Source: Haemonchus contortus (lineage: Eukaryota; Nematoda; Chromadorea; Rhabditida; Trichostrongylidae). Taken from it: 64,000 bases of DNA. Below, piece after piece: positions 47,880 through 60,052 of the stretch. Location of the stretch: contig LS997565.1 in the NCBI GenBank assembly GCA_000469685.2, positions 12,458,505-12,522,504 on the forward strand, in the 5' to 3' direction. The notes beneath the pieces were generated by a model. The model did no database searches and had not been told where the DNA came from. It saw only the letters and a program-made list of their open reading frames with translations. A program made the position numbers and the translations under genes. Position 1 is the first letter of the stretch, and each line of letters opens with the position of its first letter.

Positions 47880-48470
47880 CTTATCTGACCTCCTAATGGC
47901 CGAGGAATCCGGATTTCCCAAACGAGCCATGGTCAGGGATGCCGTTGATTACGCCAAGGATTCGAAAATCAGGTGGGCCGGACACGTCATGTGATGACCA
48001 TTGGGTCAGAGCGGTTACTGACTTGATCTTCCCAGACTTCAAACGAAAACCAGGCCGCCGGCACGATGGTCAGACTTCTCCATGAAAGCTCTGAACGAGA
48101 GAGTGTTTTGCCCCGGGTCCCTCTAGCGAGTACGATTCACTGAACTGCTGTGGCTCGCGACAGAGACGAATGGAGACGTTACCGGCGCCCCCTCAACGAG
48201 ACGACAGGTGATACAGGTGATAGCGGTCGAAGTGTCTCCCCGGATCCGACACGCAGCTTTTCACAAGCTCGAATCCACTGCCACTCCGTTGTTGACCAAA
48301 AAAAGCTGTTGAAGCTCACCGAAGCTTGTAGTAAGTGTTCACCCTTGAAACCATTTTGAGCGGTTTTGCGCTCTCCTCGTTCCATCGCTCCAAAGCGGTC
48401 ACAAGAAGATCCAATATAAGCCTCGATCTGGTCTATTGACTGAATTGGCTGAATTGGTTGAATTGAAGAA
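47880..48470 (+). mobile_element. RTE-like retrotransposon 3' end, 5'-truncated
   Basis: Encodes, with frame changes, the typical C-terminal words of nematode RTE elements: DAVDYAKDSKIRWAGHVM (about 47940-47993), RPPARWSDF (about 48054) and LARDRDEWRRYRRPL (about 48148). The end carries a short-unit tail (TTGACTGAATTGGCTGAATTGG...) at 48436-48462. RT and endonuclease domains are missing. Confidence 0.65.
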
Positions 48471-48842
48471 GAAGATCTTCAGATATGTCATGCACGTATG
48501 CACAAGTGAGTAGGGCACTTGGCCGTATTTTTTTGGAAACCTCCAGAACCCCCCAAAATGGACTATTGTGGATTTTCGGCAGACATCCCGTATACCGTAA
48601 TGTTCTGTGAACGGATAGACTCGCTGAAAAAAGCTTACAAAATCAAATCAATTTGTAGCAGTTCAAAACATCTTGTGCCTACAGATGACTAAGGGTTTGA
48701 TGGCTTTTCTCAGAATTTCCGTTGGTTTCAGGCTGTCGAGGTTGTCACGATTATGTGATTTTATGTTCGCGTCGTTTAATGTTCATTTTTCGTCAGTTAT
48801 TTATAGCTTCCAGATATTCTTCAGTTAGTTGCCCCTCAGCCA
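48471..48842 (+). promoter_or_regulatory. 5' flank of the 48.8-57.8 kb gene with splice-leader-like acceptor
   Basis: ATATTCTTCAG ends at about 48825, 18 bp before the ATG at 48843, and fits a trans-splice or 5'UTR acceptor. No TATA box is obvious. Confidence 0.35.
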
Positions 48843-51800
48843 ATGCCGTCGACTAACGAACCCATTTCGCTGACAGATCTCTGCACCCGTGCAATTGCTC
48901 TACAGTTATTCAAGGTTAGTTTTTTCAAACTGTGAAAGGATTTTAGGTAGATATGAAATTCAATTGTTTTTGCCATCATTAATCAAATGAGGAAGGACAA
49001 GAACTCTCAAGTATGGCGACATTCGGGCGCAGCTTCGGCTTAGGATGGTACTCGAATCCGCTACTGTGCTTCCCGCACACTGTGCTTACTATCCCTTACA
49101 GTACTTTGATATTTTTACTGTCGCTTACGTTTCTGGTATACGCCCTAGCATTCGACTTCCATTCAGAATGTAATTACGTGTTGAATGCGTGTGTGCCCAT
49201 ACAATGACTTGGTGGGAGATGAGTAGCAGGTAGAGTAGTCAGTGCTTTTATCCTCCCAGACGAATTTGGTATTAATTGAGGTAGTGGCAGATATCAGTGG
49301 GGGATTCAAACCTGTGACTACGAGTGTGTTTCAGTGCACCACTTGCAGCACTATAGAGCCTGTGCCCACACTAAACGGAACGCAGCGCAAACGCGCGCGT
49401 CTGTATATGATTTTTTTTTTTCGCAGCAGCTACCTCGTGCACCACAGCATCTACTGCTTCAATTGAAAGGATCAGGGCACATTGTTCAATACAAGTAAAC
49501 AGTGGGGGAATCAGCATTTTTTGTATAATAATTAGCCGATTCGACAAAAGTTCTCTGCGGTCCATTTTCTACTCAGAACCCAAATGAACTTAATTACTTT
49601 TTGATTGCATTTTACTACGTAATTCAGGTAAATATTCGTTGGCGGCGCATAACTGATGTTGCCTATTCACTTCGAGATTTTTTGGATCAATTGCGACTTC
49701 CACCGAGAGCTAAAAAGGTAAATGCGCCACTAATAAAACCAAGCTGTTTACAGTAAATAAACTAGTAAATAGGTAGTTACAACTCTTACTTTGAGCTACA
49801 GTTTCTTGGGTCAGAGTTCCGAGCAGAGTAGTACTTCACCATTCACATAATTCCACTAATTCCGCTAGTTTCCTGATTTCTATTGTCCCTTCTACGTTAT
49901 CATGAGAAATTTTTTGCCTCACGAGATCAAGTACATGGCGCATTTCATGACCGCCACAACCCCAAAACGCGCATTCTTCTTCCCATTGCAAACAATTACA
50001 GCCAGCAGTCATTATTAAGCTGTGGTAGTTAGCTTCATTAACGATAGTAAGTGGTGGGCAAGTCTTATTGAATACGCCATGCATTCGACTTGTATTCCAA
50101 ATGGATAATCTTCTCAAATTCGTTGCTATGTTTTCTGCGGTTTTTATGAGTTTGGTGCATGAGAGTGAGCATTTTGCCACTTGACTCCCACGGTCCTAAT
50201 TGATGTTCGTAGGGGAGAAAGGGATCATATCCGATCCGAAGGGATCCGATCTGGCGCGTGGTATCACCGAGAACGGCGCCTCTTTCCGTTGTTCCAGTGA
50301 CGTGTGAGTTTCACGAGGCAACATGAATGCGCCTGGTCGATAGTTGTTACCCATGAAATGGTCTGATTCTAATCGTCCTCCGCTCAGTGCATGCAGGAAA
50401 TTGCGCCGATACTAACTCGGAGATTCCACTGGCCGCTGCCCTCTACTCGTAGAGAATTCCCTCGCTGAGAAGCCTTCCAATGTACGGCGCTAGCCTGCGC
50501 CCCGACTATTCCACGCGACGTTGTATTCAGCAAGGCCGATAGCCTCCAGGGAAGGGTCAGGGGCTCCGGGCATGCCATAGTTGCAAGTACGACTGATGCT
50601 AGACGTTAGTCACTGCGAGTTTCGCCTCCCTGTCAATTTTTGCAGAGACTCGAGAGAGTCGAGAATGGGTAAAGGAGTGGGTGGTTTACTTCCAATATTA
50701 ATCAGGGCGTGCCCTTTGGTGTGGAGGGACAGCTGAAGGGGTTTTAGTGCAACTGCACTAATCAAAAGTTGGTAGGCCTCGTCGACATTCAATTCGATTA
50801 GGACCAGTTTAGTTCGTACTGCCCAGAGACGTAGCAACTTTTTGAACTGCCCCCAAACCAATGTGAACAGAATGGCGCGGCTCTAGCTATCTAGATTCAC
50901 AGAATATCAGAGAATCTATGTAATCTATGTGTTATAATGGGTTCTTGCCTCTGATTTGACCTTCAGCGAACCCTGTGACATTTTTTAGGGTATCAGATCC
51001 TCTTTGGCAGATGTGCTACGAGAAATGAAGCGATGGGGTAAGTTCAACATCCTACTTGATCATTTCGATTCATTTTTGTGGTAGTTTTTGTGGTTTTGAC
51101 ATCACAAAAAAAAATAGCGGTTCAATCCAATAAAACTTAACGCCAAGGAACTTCTATGGGTTTTAAAAATTCTTATCTTATTTGGTCTCCCAAATGGACT
51201 CCCGTTAAGAATCATGGTGGCTGGAGGCCGGAGACGTACCTGCTTGAGTTAACCCAGCAATTCATCCGTCGGGGGTTGGTTAGTTGGTGTCAGACTTGAC
51301 TGTATTGAATTCTTATTTGGCCTGTACTGCAACTCAGAACTTCCAGTCAAGTCTGGCACCATCTAATCAACCCCTGACGTATGAATGGCTGGGTTAATTT
51401 AGGCGGGCACGTCTCCGGTCTCTGATTTTCAGGCCATGTGTGTGATAGTGCACCACTAGGCACTACGCCACCTTCGCCCTGATACTGGTACGTCTGTTAG
51501 TAACAATAATGTCCGGTGGGACATATAAACTTCTCTTTGTTCAACCAATTATCCAGAGTTACGATGGAATAGCGAAATGATCACAAAATGGGGGCATTAA
51601 TCCTGCCTATCCCGTCCAGTTTTCTTTCCGTAGGTACTATCCCAATTAGATAGAGGCTCAATCTTCGATTTACTTTTTTTGGAGTTAAGGCCAGTGATTG
51701 AGGAAACCGAACTTCTCATTACCCTCATGGACTACTCGCAAGCGGAGTTATTGATCGATTTCTTCTTCAACTTGACTGTAGCATTCCAGCAAGACTTATC

Positions 51801-54800
51801 GTCTAGCTCGAAATCTTAAAATATACAATACTGCTATAATTTTGTGGTGTTTTAAAGGTTTTTAATGGGTTAACCAATCACGTCGACTCACCACAAATTA
51901 CTAGCGGTACTATAGGTTTGTGGTCTCGACTACCGTTTCCACACCTTTTTATGATATCTGGATTCATCCCAGCACTAGCAGAGGACTAGCTACTCAACCA
52001 AGTTACTCTAGTAAATGTCTCAGAGCGTACTCGTTCAGAACTAGATCTTTTCTCACAGTTCACAGTTCTTGTTTTGTTATCTTTATCCGGTCGGACGTTG
52101 TCAGTATTGAGGTAAACACAGTGGAAAGCAGCTGCTGTCTTCACCACCCGGAAGGCAGAGTACGTTATGTAGAGTTACAGGGCAGGGAACTCATTCCGGG
52201 AAGTCTTTGTCTGAACTGGCGATTACTGTATTCCCTATTCTCTCCTTTTTCAAGATTATAGCCAAACAACTCAGTGCATTAAACTGTTGTGAATCAGATA
52301 AATAAAAAAGTTTCTCGAAAAATTCTCTGTGAAGTTGAATGTCGAGCATAGTTTGTTGATAAGACCACATAGGAACAATCCAGCTGTCCAGCTTCCACTT
52401 TGTTGATTAACTGGAAAAAGAATAGTTGAACAATTTGCAGACGAGAAACATGCCGAGATGTTTATTGATGAGCCAAAGAACAGACGGCGTGTTATGAGAA
52501 AAAGTGAACATTTGCGTACGTTCTACGAACACCTCGTCTGGAAAACTTCAGCGTGAGTTTGTTCATGCACTGATCAACTTTACACTACATAATGTAGCAG
52601 GATAACCGTGGAACAGACAAAGATTTTCGAACCAACGTCGTTTGGTTCAGCAGGAGCATAGGACCGATTACTCGTTAACTTCATTCAAGAACCTCTTGTG
52701 GTGACCAGTAGATATAGTCAGTCTGTATCTCTCAGAATCTCTGGTACCAATTGACTGACAGCCAAGACAGTAATCAGTCTAGGACTCTGTTCCCACACAA
52801 TTCATGCTATTGTTTGGTACCTGACGCTACACAGCGTTCACTCTTGCTTCAAGGGGACATAATAACTAACAAAAAAGAAAAAAACGTTTACAAACCATCC
52901 AGTCAGACTGATCGACTAACTGAATAGCAGCAAAGTGATATTACTGCCCATTCATATAGAATTTTCCTGGCCATATGTTATGATAGATAGAAGAGACTGT
53001 TTCTCGTTTTTTATAGAGGCGTGGAATGACCAACAGCTCATGAAATTAACTCGTGCGAGCCACAAGAAATCGGCTGGCTTACACATGGCTTTCTAAAGAA
53101 GCCCCCAAAGTTATCTGGGGATCTGTAAATGATTTCAAAACGTTGAGAGCAGTCCTCTTTGCATGATTATGCCCTAACAGACTTTGGGGGTCAGTATGAC
53201 GAGAAGTTGCTGCCATTACCAATCCTGTGTTATTTAAATGCATGAACATGGTTTTCTTAAAAAAATCACCTAAGGGTGAGCTCTAGACTGGTGAGTAGGG
53301 TTGTGCAATATCACTCGGCATCCTACTGTCTTAAAGCAAATGGCTATGAAAAAGGCTGTTCGCGATACTCTTTTGTTCATGTTTTCAGGATTGAGGTAGA
53401 CGATCTGGCGTCCGCACGTCATCTGATCGCCACTGAATGCTCCAATTGGCCTCAAATGCAATTCCAATTAGCTTGTATGTATGCTATGACAGACTTGATC
53501 GAGGATGAATCGCGATTTGATAAATATCGCCGAATTACTTTCAAGTAAGTTTGTTCACATCCTTGTATTGTTTTCCTCCTCAAAAAGCTATGCGCGGCTT
53601 TTTCACCTTATAGTGGGGGGGAGGGGGGGGGGGAGGACGTGGCTGAACTTCGTTCTGAGGCTAAAATGTCTGGACGAACGGTGTGCCGCGTTTGCTGCAT
53701 CCTCGTCTCGGTGGATCGGTAGATTTGCAAATTTTCCTCGAGCTTACTGGGCCTGGGTTCTTCTACCCAAAATGACGAGGGCAGATCCCGATCAAGCGCT
53801 ATGAAATGGAAGATTCGAATTCTCGGCAGGATGGTTTTCTTTCGCATGCAGTGGGAGCCAGTAGAAATATCTCCCACTACAGTTCGAGGTTCAGCCAAAA
53901 GAAATGGGATGAAACAGGAAAGGACTTTATAATTTCTCTCTAAATTCCAGGAAACAGCTTAGCGATCATCCAGTGTATGATTTTTGGCTGACGCTACTCG
54001 AAAGCAACTGGGAGATTTTCTTCGACACAGGTGAGTCACAATCAATGGCCACCATCTTCAGCTTTATTTTTATTTTTTAATGACATTTTTCTATGTGTTG
54101 TTACCTTCTTTTTCATTTTTCTTGCTTGAATATTCTTGGAAATGAATTTGCTATTCAGAGACCCGCGTACCGAATCAGAAGCTGACGCTTTGCTTTCAAT
54201 TCGCTATCCGCCATGGCTATTGTCAACTTGTGGAGTATATCTGGGAGAAGATTGGCGACAACACAAAAGAATATATAGGTGGGTAGCTTCAAATGGTTCA
54301 ATGCAGTGGACCTAGTATTCAACCACTTTAGAAGTGTCTTTACATAATTTTACACATGGAATTTCATATTATGTCAAATTTTTTTCATATTTGGTAAGCT
54401 GGCTTTGTGGTGCAAAGTGGCGCACGCTCAAGGGTCCGCTCAAGGTTTAATTGCTATCGAATCGACATCCTTTAGGCCAACCGAGCCTCCGAATGGGAGT
54501 AGGATGCGCGAGTTCATTCTCAGTGAACTTATTATAACCTCTTTCTCCTGAAACGATTCTCTACCTATTAGACAATGGCGACAGTGCTGGGGAAAGCGGC
54601 ACACTATCTCACACCCATGGAGATTGAATCCCGGACCAATACCTGTTTAGACCAACCAGGCCTTTCATCCTTCCAGGGTCGATTACTTGTGTCCAGACTC
54701 GTCTAGGAGGATGAAAACACATACTAGATCATCAACTGGTCACTAAAAGTCATTTCATAGTCAACAAGCGCATTCAAACCCCCACTGCGGTTGAGAATTA

Positions 54801-57781
54801 AAATCGAATGGGGGGGGGGCATTCCAAAAATTGAATGGAATGATTCCAATGGGTTCATCCTTTCTACTAATTCATTATGTATCTAAGGAAGAATTTTTTG
54901 AATTTTTGCAGCTTCAAATCCAACAGCAGAACTTACATACTTCAAGCGCGCAAATAGCCAGAAGTAGTAAAAAGCGAAGTGGCCTATGGTTGGACCTGTC
55001 CCGTCAACAGTGCCAGTTTTCCAGACAGAAAACCTCTTTTCAGGCTTGCTACAATGGCGTTCGATGTGTTTTCGTGCTCGCGATCGAGACACTATGCAAT
55101 TTCTTTGCACTCGACTATGTCGTATGAATCCAGTCGGTGTAGCCCGGATATCGTGGACCGCTTTCTTTGACACCTTCTACAATTCGATCAATGTGAGTTT
55201 CTCAGAGGTCCAGTATTTCCACCTTTTTGTTGGATGGAGGTGCCGATTGGGGCTCGAAACAAACGGGATCTTGCATTTTGAGGTAGTTCAATTACAGAAC
55301 GAAGAAAGCGACGTCTTGGTGGAAAACAAATTTCGAAAACGATTTCAATTCCTGCTGGAAAATTGCTGTCCAGAGCTACGAAAACGTCTACTCAAAATGG
55401 AAAATTTCAGGTGAATTCTTACGATGGTTACCATAAACCACCTCGAGATGCTGCTTAGCAAAGAGTACAACTGAAACAGCTAGATCAGTACATCAATCAA
55501 CCTATAAATTATATCCTACTTTATATAATTCGCTAAGTGTGTCTGTTGGTGTGTCGGTGTGTTTGTGTGTGTGTGTCGGTGTGAGTGTCTGACCGGAAAT
55601 TCATAACTCCTGTCCCCGTGGGCCTAGAGCGTTCAAATTTGATAGGAGTAAGGGGGCAGGATTTGAACACCCATGGTAGGTGGCAGGACCGGACTCCGTT
55701 CACAGGGAGCGCGGCGTGCGCGTTAGAAATTTTGGGCCGCAAATTCATAACTACTGTTCCCGTGGACCTAGAAAGCTCAAATTTGGCAGGAGCATAGGAG
55801 GCGGCATGGGAACACCTATGACAGGTGGTAGGAGCAGACTCCACCCACAGGGAGCAGGTTGTGTGCGATAGCAATATGGGGCCGCAAATTCATAACTCCT
55901 GTTTACGTGGACCTAGAGCGTTCAAATTTGGTAGCATCACGCTTTTCGCATTACCAGTGGAACCTCAGTATTCTAATAGGTGATGTAGGATATGACGGGA
56001 TCGTAGCTACTCGGTGACAGGAACTGATGGTAGCTGATAAGACAAGGACCTAAGAGTGCCACCTACCGAGCGAAATCCAACATCTTCGGTATCTACGATG
56101 TAGCTTTGACCATTCAGTATGTTTCATTCGATAAGACGAGATGGTATAGAAGGGTCACTAAAGTGAGTTGTAAGTGCAGCGATAGGGACCCAATAGGGCA
56201 ATACGATAAGCAGATTAGAACTTTGTTCATTTCATACCACTAGATTATACGACCGCTACCCAGCAAGGTTTGTGATTCAATTAAGGATCCTCTTTGTTCG
56301 ATGTCATTTGCGACAAAACTTATCGACCGCCTGTAATCTAGAATTCTCAACAAATGATATCTCCGTAAAGAAATCATCGCTCAGAACATCTCCACAGCAT
56401 CATCTTTGGTTATCTAACAGTTGGATTTTTGATGGGTATTTATTGCAAAGATAGAGAGCAAAAGTTCGAGACTTTCAATCGAAGTAGTAAGCACCGACTT
56501 CAACTGAATACCATTTGCACTGTCCTTTTGGTCCTTGTTAAATTTCGTATACAGGAGACTGCCATTTGTTCCAAAAAAGGAGTGGAGAGTTAGACTTACT
56601 ACAACTATCAAAGAAAGGGGGAAACTTCCGATTTCTGTTGTGTCAAAGAAGGATTTCGAGCTCTATTCCAGTTCCGTACTCCCACTCAGCTAAGCGCGGA
56701 AAAAAAACTTAAAAACTATAAACTTTGACAAAGGGAATAAAATTCTTCAGTTCGACATTTCTCGGGATAGGGTGTTTGACACAAGAAGGAGGAGAGCCTG
56801 GCGTTAGCCGGGCGATCCGACTGGTACATTCGTGTACACATACATGAATAAGCGTTACATTTTCTATATGGATCTCTGTTTTTTACCTGCACCTTATCCC
56901 TGATTGAAAAACCTCGTTCAGCACTATGGCCATACAGGCCGTACAGGCCACTTGTTGAGCACCTAGTCTTAGGCAGCAGCTACAGTAATTCATTCATTCA
57001 TTAATTAAATTGGTTTCGTTATCTATGGACATTTGTCACTGAGAACTCGATACTCGTGTTGTGACGTCCAAATACGGTTTATCAGTATAATAAAAGTTAA
57101 ATACCCGTTCACCCCGTCCACCCCGATCCTATCAGTTCCAAACCCCGGATTTGCTATTTTAATGGTGCGTAGGTGGTCAGAATTGGCTTACTGCTCATAT
57201 TGCACCATTTCCATGCAATTAGTGCTGTAGATCGCGCCCACGAAATTTGTGGGATTGCACAAATTCGGCCCACGCATTGCGTCGTGCTCCATTCACATAC
57301 ATACATATTTCGACGTATCCCACACTTTCTCAAGAACAAACCCACTTATTTTTCACCTGTAGTGTAAAGTGATAGCTTCTGGAAAACTCCTACACGTGGC
57401 ATCTCCATGCACATTTTCAGGGGGAATTCCAAAAGATTTTAAAAATTTCAGAACAAAAGTTTAGAGGGCGTCCCTGTCGGGAGGTGTTGGAAAGGTTGGT
57501 TCATCCGATCACTAATCATCATTCATCATTTCAGAATTGTGTCAGACGCATTCCGCTACAATCAACAGGAGACATTCGCCTTTCTGTTGGAGCACATGGA
57601 CGGTGAACAGCTGAGAAATGCCAGGTTTGCTCTTCCAGCTGGTGATCGGTTAGATGCTTCGTTTTCACTAATTATCATTTCCAGAGAAATCGTTGATCGG
57701 ATCCAAGGCCGACGTGATACTATGGATGGTGAACGACTTCGACGTGCACTCCTGCATCGACAAGCAACAACCATCGATTGA
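48843..57781 (+). CDS. Multi-exon gene for an unrecognised helical protein (~430-450 aa)
   Basis: Predicted exons: 48843-48914, 49628-49717, 50989-51037, 51650-~51780, (51858-51915 uncertain), 52441-52552, 53389-53544, 53951-54030, 54159-54278, 55011-55192, 55298-55410, 57535-57624, 57685-57781. From 52441 to the stop every GT/AG junction is phase-compatible and open. N-terminus MPSTNEPISLTDLCTRAIAL; then SLRDFLDQLRLPP, ELLITLMDYSQAELLIDFFF, DLASARHLIATECSNWPQMQ, LTLCFQFAIRHGYCQLVEY, FLCTRLCRMNPVGVARISW, FQFLLENCCPELRKRLL, AFLLEHMDGEQLRNA, and the end GRRDTMDGERLRRALL. The recurring amphipathic 'FQLA/FQFLLE' helices suggest an alpha-helical repeat (ankyrin-like) scaffold without a signal peptide, so probably intracellular. 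I do not know the family. The exon 4 to 52441 connection is the weak point: no phase-1 donor follows directly, and the bracketed 58-bp exon is one solution. Introns carry several repeats. Confidence 0.7.
49205..49335 (+). repeat. SINE-like dispersed repeat, copy 2, in intron 1
   Basis: AGTAGTCAGTGCTTTTATCC, TCCCAGACGAATTTGG and GGGATTCAAACCTGTGAC match copy 3 and in part copy 1. The second part resembles a tRNA T-arm (box B). Confidence 0.45.
51226..51420. repeat. Fold-back repeat in an intron, ~78-bp arms
   Basis: 51226-51302 pairs with 51344-51420 (CCGGAGACGT...GACTTGACTG and its inverse) around a ~40-nt centre. It lies between exons 3 and 4 of the 48.8 kb gene. MITE-like; no clear target duplication seen. 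Confidence 0.75.
53614..53637. repeat. Poly(G) tract with two interruptions
   Basis: G-rich run in the intron after exon 53389-53544; could form a quadruplex. A second run of ten G is at 54810-54819. Confidence 0.85.
54600..54790 (-). repeat. SINE-like dispersed repeat, copy 3, inverted
   Basis: On the minus strand: GTGTTTTCATCCTCCTAGAC, GAGTCTGG, then a GGGATTCAATCTCC box-B-like element, matching the copy at 49.2 kb. Confidence 0.45.
55540..55935. repeat. GT-rich microsatellite followed by ~145-bp tandem repeat (about 2.3 units)
   Basis: GTGTGTCGGTGT runs lead into units beginning near 55597, 55741 and 55888, each with AAATTCATAACT(C/A)CTG, CCTAGA(G/A)(C/A)G and TCAAATTTG. It sits in the 2.1-kb intron before the last two exons. 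Confidence 0.8.
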
Positions 57782-58042
57782 TTGTAGCTACAGTAACTAC
57801 CCCATCGTGTCTGGACCACAACACTGCTTCTCATACTTTCATGTGTAGATGCTAACCCGTGATCATCACTTCCGTATTCGATTCTTGTACAAAAAATTAG
57901 TTTTGCTCAGATCTCTCTCTTAATGCAATAAGTCACGGGTCTTTTTCGGAGCCAATATGGCAGTTTCTGAGAATTTGCATTTATTTGTGATTATTTTGTA
58001 AATTACAGAGCTTTAGTTGGCAGAATTATCCGTAAATTAAAA

Positions 58043-58048
58043 AATAAA
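58043..58048 (+). terminator. Candidate poly(A) signal (AATAAA) of the 48.8 kb gene
   Basis: First good AATAAA downstream, 262 bp past the TGA at 57779-57781. Confidence 0.45.
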
Positions 58049-58989
58049 TGTTTATTTGTAATGATTTTTTTCAAATGTAATTTGGTTTCGGTTTAAGATG
58101 TTGATAATGAACGTAGTTACACTGGAATTCATCGCTTCATTTGGGTGGTGATTTCTTCGGAGCTCTTGCCTAGAAAAGGTAGCAATAATTGCACAGGATC
58201 GAAATTGCCTGATTTTTAGGGCTTTTTACAAAATTAATTTACTGTGACGAATTTATTCGTGTAAAGAAAATAGCTGAAAATGCTCACAAAAATCGGAGCA
58301 CCTCGTTCCATTGCAGTGATTTCTAGCCTACGACACTCCAAACTACGCATGCGGTTAGGAACGAGTGTGCGATGAGTTTTTGCTCGATACTCTTCAGAAT
58401 GAATAAATGTTCAAGGACCTTTTGATGCAGGATTGAGGCTTCCGTGTCAGTAGTCAACTTCCATAGCTACTAATGCCCCTAAAATATCGACTCCCTACTA
58501 GTCACGCAGCTGTCCTTACTAGGGGCGTGGCCACAATCCGCGTAGTGTTGAACGAGTTTGGAGATGCGGAGGAAGGTCACAAAAGAAGGGGTAACGGAAC
58601 TTCTCCCCTATCGCGGCATACTCCCTTGCGGCATGCGGCAAATGCCACTGCAATTACCGTACTCCCGCCAATCGATAGGACGCGCAATTTTTCGTTGATT
58701 GCCTTGCTTTTTTATTAGATTTAATCGTTTTTTCTTCTGTTTCTTTTTCGTTTTCGTGTTTATTAGACTCGATTAATTAGAATGACCCCTCCTATATAAA
58801 CGACGATCAATACCGCATTGGAATTAAAAAGAGCGGCCAGCCAATTCAAGTAATTAAAGGACTCCCTACCTCACAATTTGCGCGCTCCAATCTTCCATCG
58901 CAATCCCGCGATAGGCGGCTGGTGCGGCGTCTGTGACGCCGTGTTAGGGGAGAAGTTCCCGGACCCCAAAAGAAGACAGGAATCACTTT
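58049..58989. other. Intergenic, possible 5' region of the CR1-like element
   Basis: GGAACTTCTCCCCTA near 58597 and its near-inverse TTAGGGGAGAAGTTCCC near 58944, with GCGGCAT and CGCGATAGG words, suggest a repeat. No gene seen. Confidence 0.35.
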
Positions 58990-59302
58990 CTGTGAACGCA
59001 CTCTCATCTAAAGGCTAATACTTTCCTCCATGCTGTTCCTGAATCCAGCAGAGAGGAGTATTTCCCGCATTCACGGAGCAGACTTTGCGGTCGTTTCATG
59101 GTTTTCCTACCAATCCACACGAAACATGAGCTTCTCATTCGGCAATCAATCGTGCTCGTGAGCGATCGTGTCTCGCCTGCTCTGCCGCCTTTTCGACTTC
59201 CCTATTCTCGGCTACTTATTCTAGCAGTTTTTGAGCTGAATTCACGACCTCACACCTGTTATTCTTATATTCCCCTACACTGGTCTGATTGCTACAGCAG
59301 TT

Positions 59303-60052
59303 ATGAGTCGTGCACCGGTCGATGTCGTTTCTTCATTGAATGTATGCAATCTTCCCTCAATCGGCGGAGACACCTGCACGGATTTACTGAAGAGACTGGA
59401 AGCAGAGGAAAGTCTACCTTCTTACGTTAAGCTAATAATTGGTGTTCTCATTGAAACTAAAATGGAGATTTCTGATTTGAATAATCTCTGCAAAACTATT
59501 CTTGCGGAAAATAAAGTTCTCCGAGAAGAGAACAATCTTTTGAGGTCCCAGTTAAATAGTTCATCATCTAGTGAGATTCCCACGAAAGAACCCAGTTCCA
59601 GCTCCCAATCGGCTGTCGCCCACGATGCTGGTAGGACTTTTCCCAAAATCGATCCCGATCTGAGCCGATCGATCGTAGTCTCCGGCGTTCCAGAAGGTCA
59701 GTCATCCAATTCTATCGATAGGGCGCAGCATGATCTACAATGTGTTTACACACTACTCAACTTCTTAGGTGTAGAATGTTTACCTTGTCATGTTTTTCGT
59801 ATGGGTGTTAGGAATAGTTCCCGTCCTAGGTTGCTTAAAATTGTACTACCAAATGATCGTTTCCAGAAAGAAGTGGTAAAGCGAGCTTCTCGCTTGCGGT
59901 TTTTTCCTCATAAGGGGGTCTATATCCGACCCTCCCTAACCAAAGAGGAGAGGATACGCAGGCGAGAAGCCCGCCGAGATTGTTCTGGTTCTGGTTCTGG
60001 TCAGGCTGATTGTAGTGTTATGAATGGAGCCGGCCCAACAGTTAACGGTTAA
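59303..60052 (+). CDS. CR1-like ORF1 (nucleic-acid-binding protein)
   Basis: 249 residues, intact. Residues about 45-80 form a coiled coil (DLNNLCKTILAENKVLREEN with leucines in heptads). A Ser-rich linker is followed by an RRM-like domain (about 115-215: DLSRSIVVSGVPE, VFRMGVRN, RPRLLKIVLPNDRFQKEVV), then a basic tail (KEERIRRREARRD). ORF1 proteins of this type trimerise, bind the element RNA and act in the ribonucleoprotein. The last 29 bases overlap the start of ORF2. Confidence 0.8.
   Translation: MSRAPVDVVSSLNVCNLPSIGGDTCTDLLKRLEAEESLPSYVKLIIGVLIETKMEISDLNNLCKTILAENKVLREENNLLRSQLNSSSSSEIPTKEPSSSSQSAVAHDAGRTFPKIDPDLSRSIVVSGVPEGQSSNSIDRAQHDLQCVYTLLNFLGVECLPCHVFRMGVRNSSRPRLLKIVLPNDRFQKEVVKRASRLRFFPHKGVYIRPSLTKEERIRRREARRDCSGSGSGQADCSVMNGAGPTVNG

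Noticed and set aside
51858..51915. Firmly calling a 58-bp exon between exon 4 and 52441
   Set aside because: It restores phase, but the acceptor (TTTTAAAG) is weak and the peptide has no support, so it is given only as a possibility.
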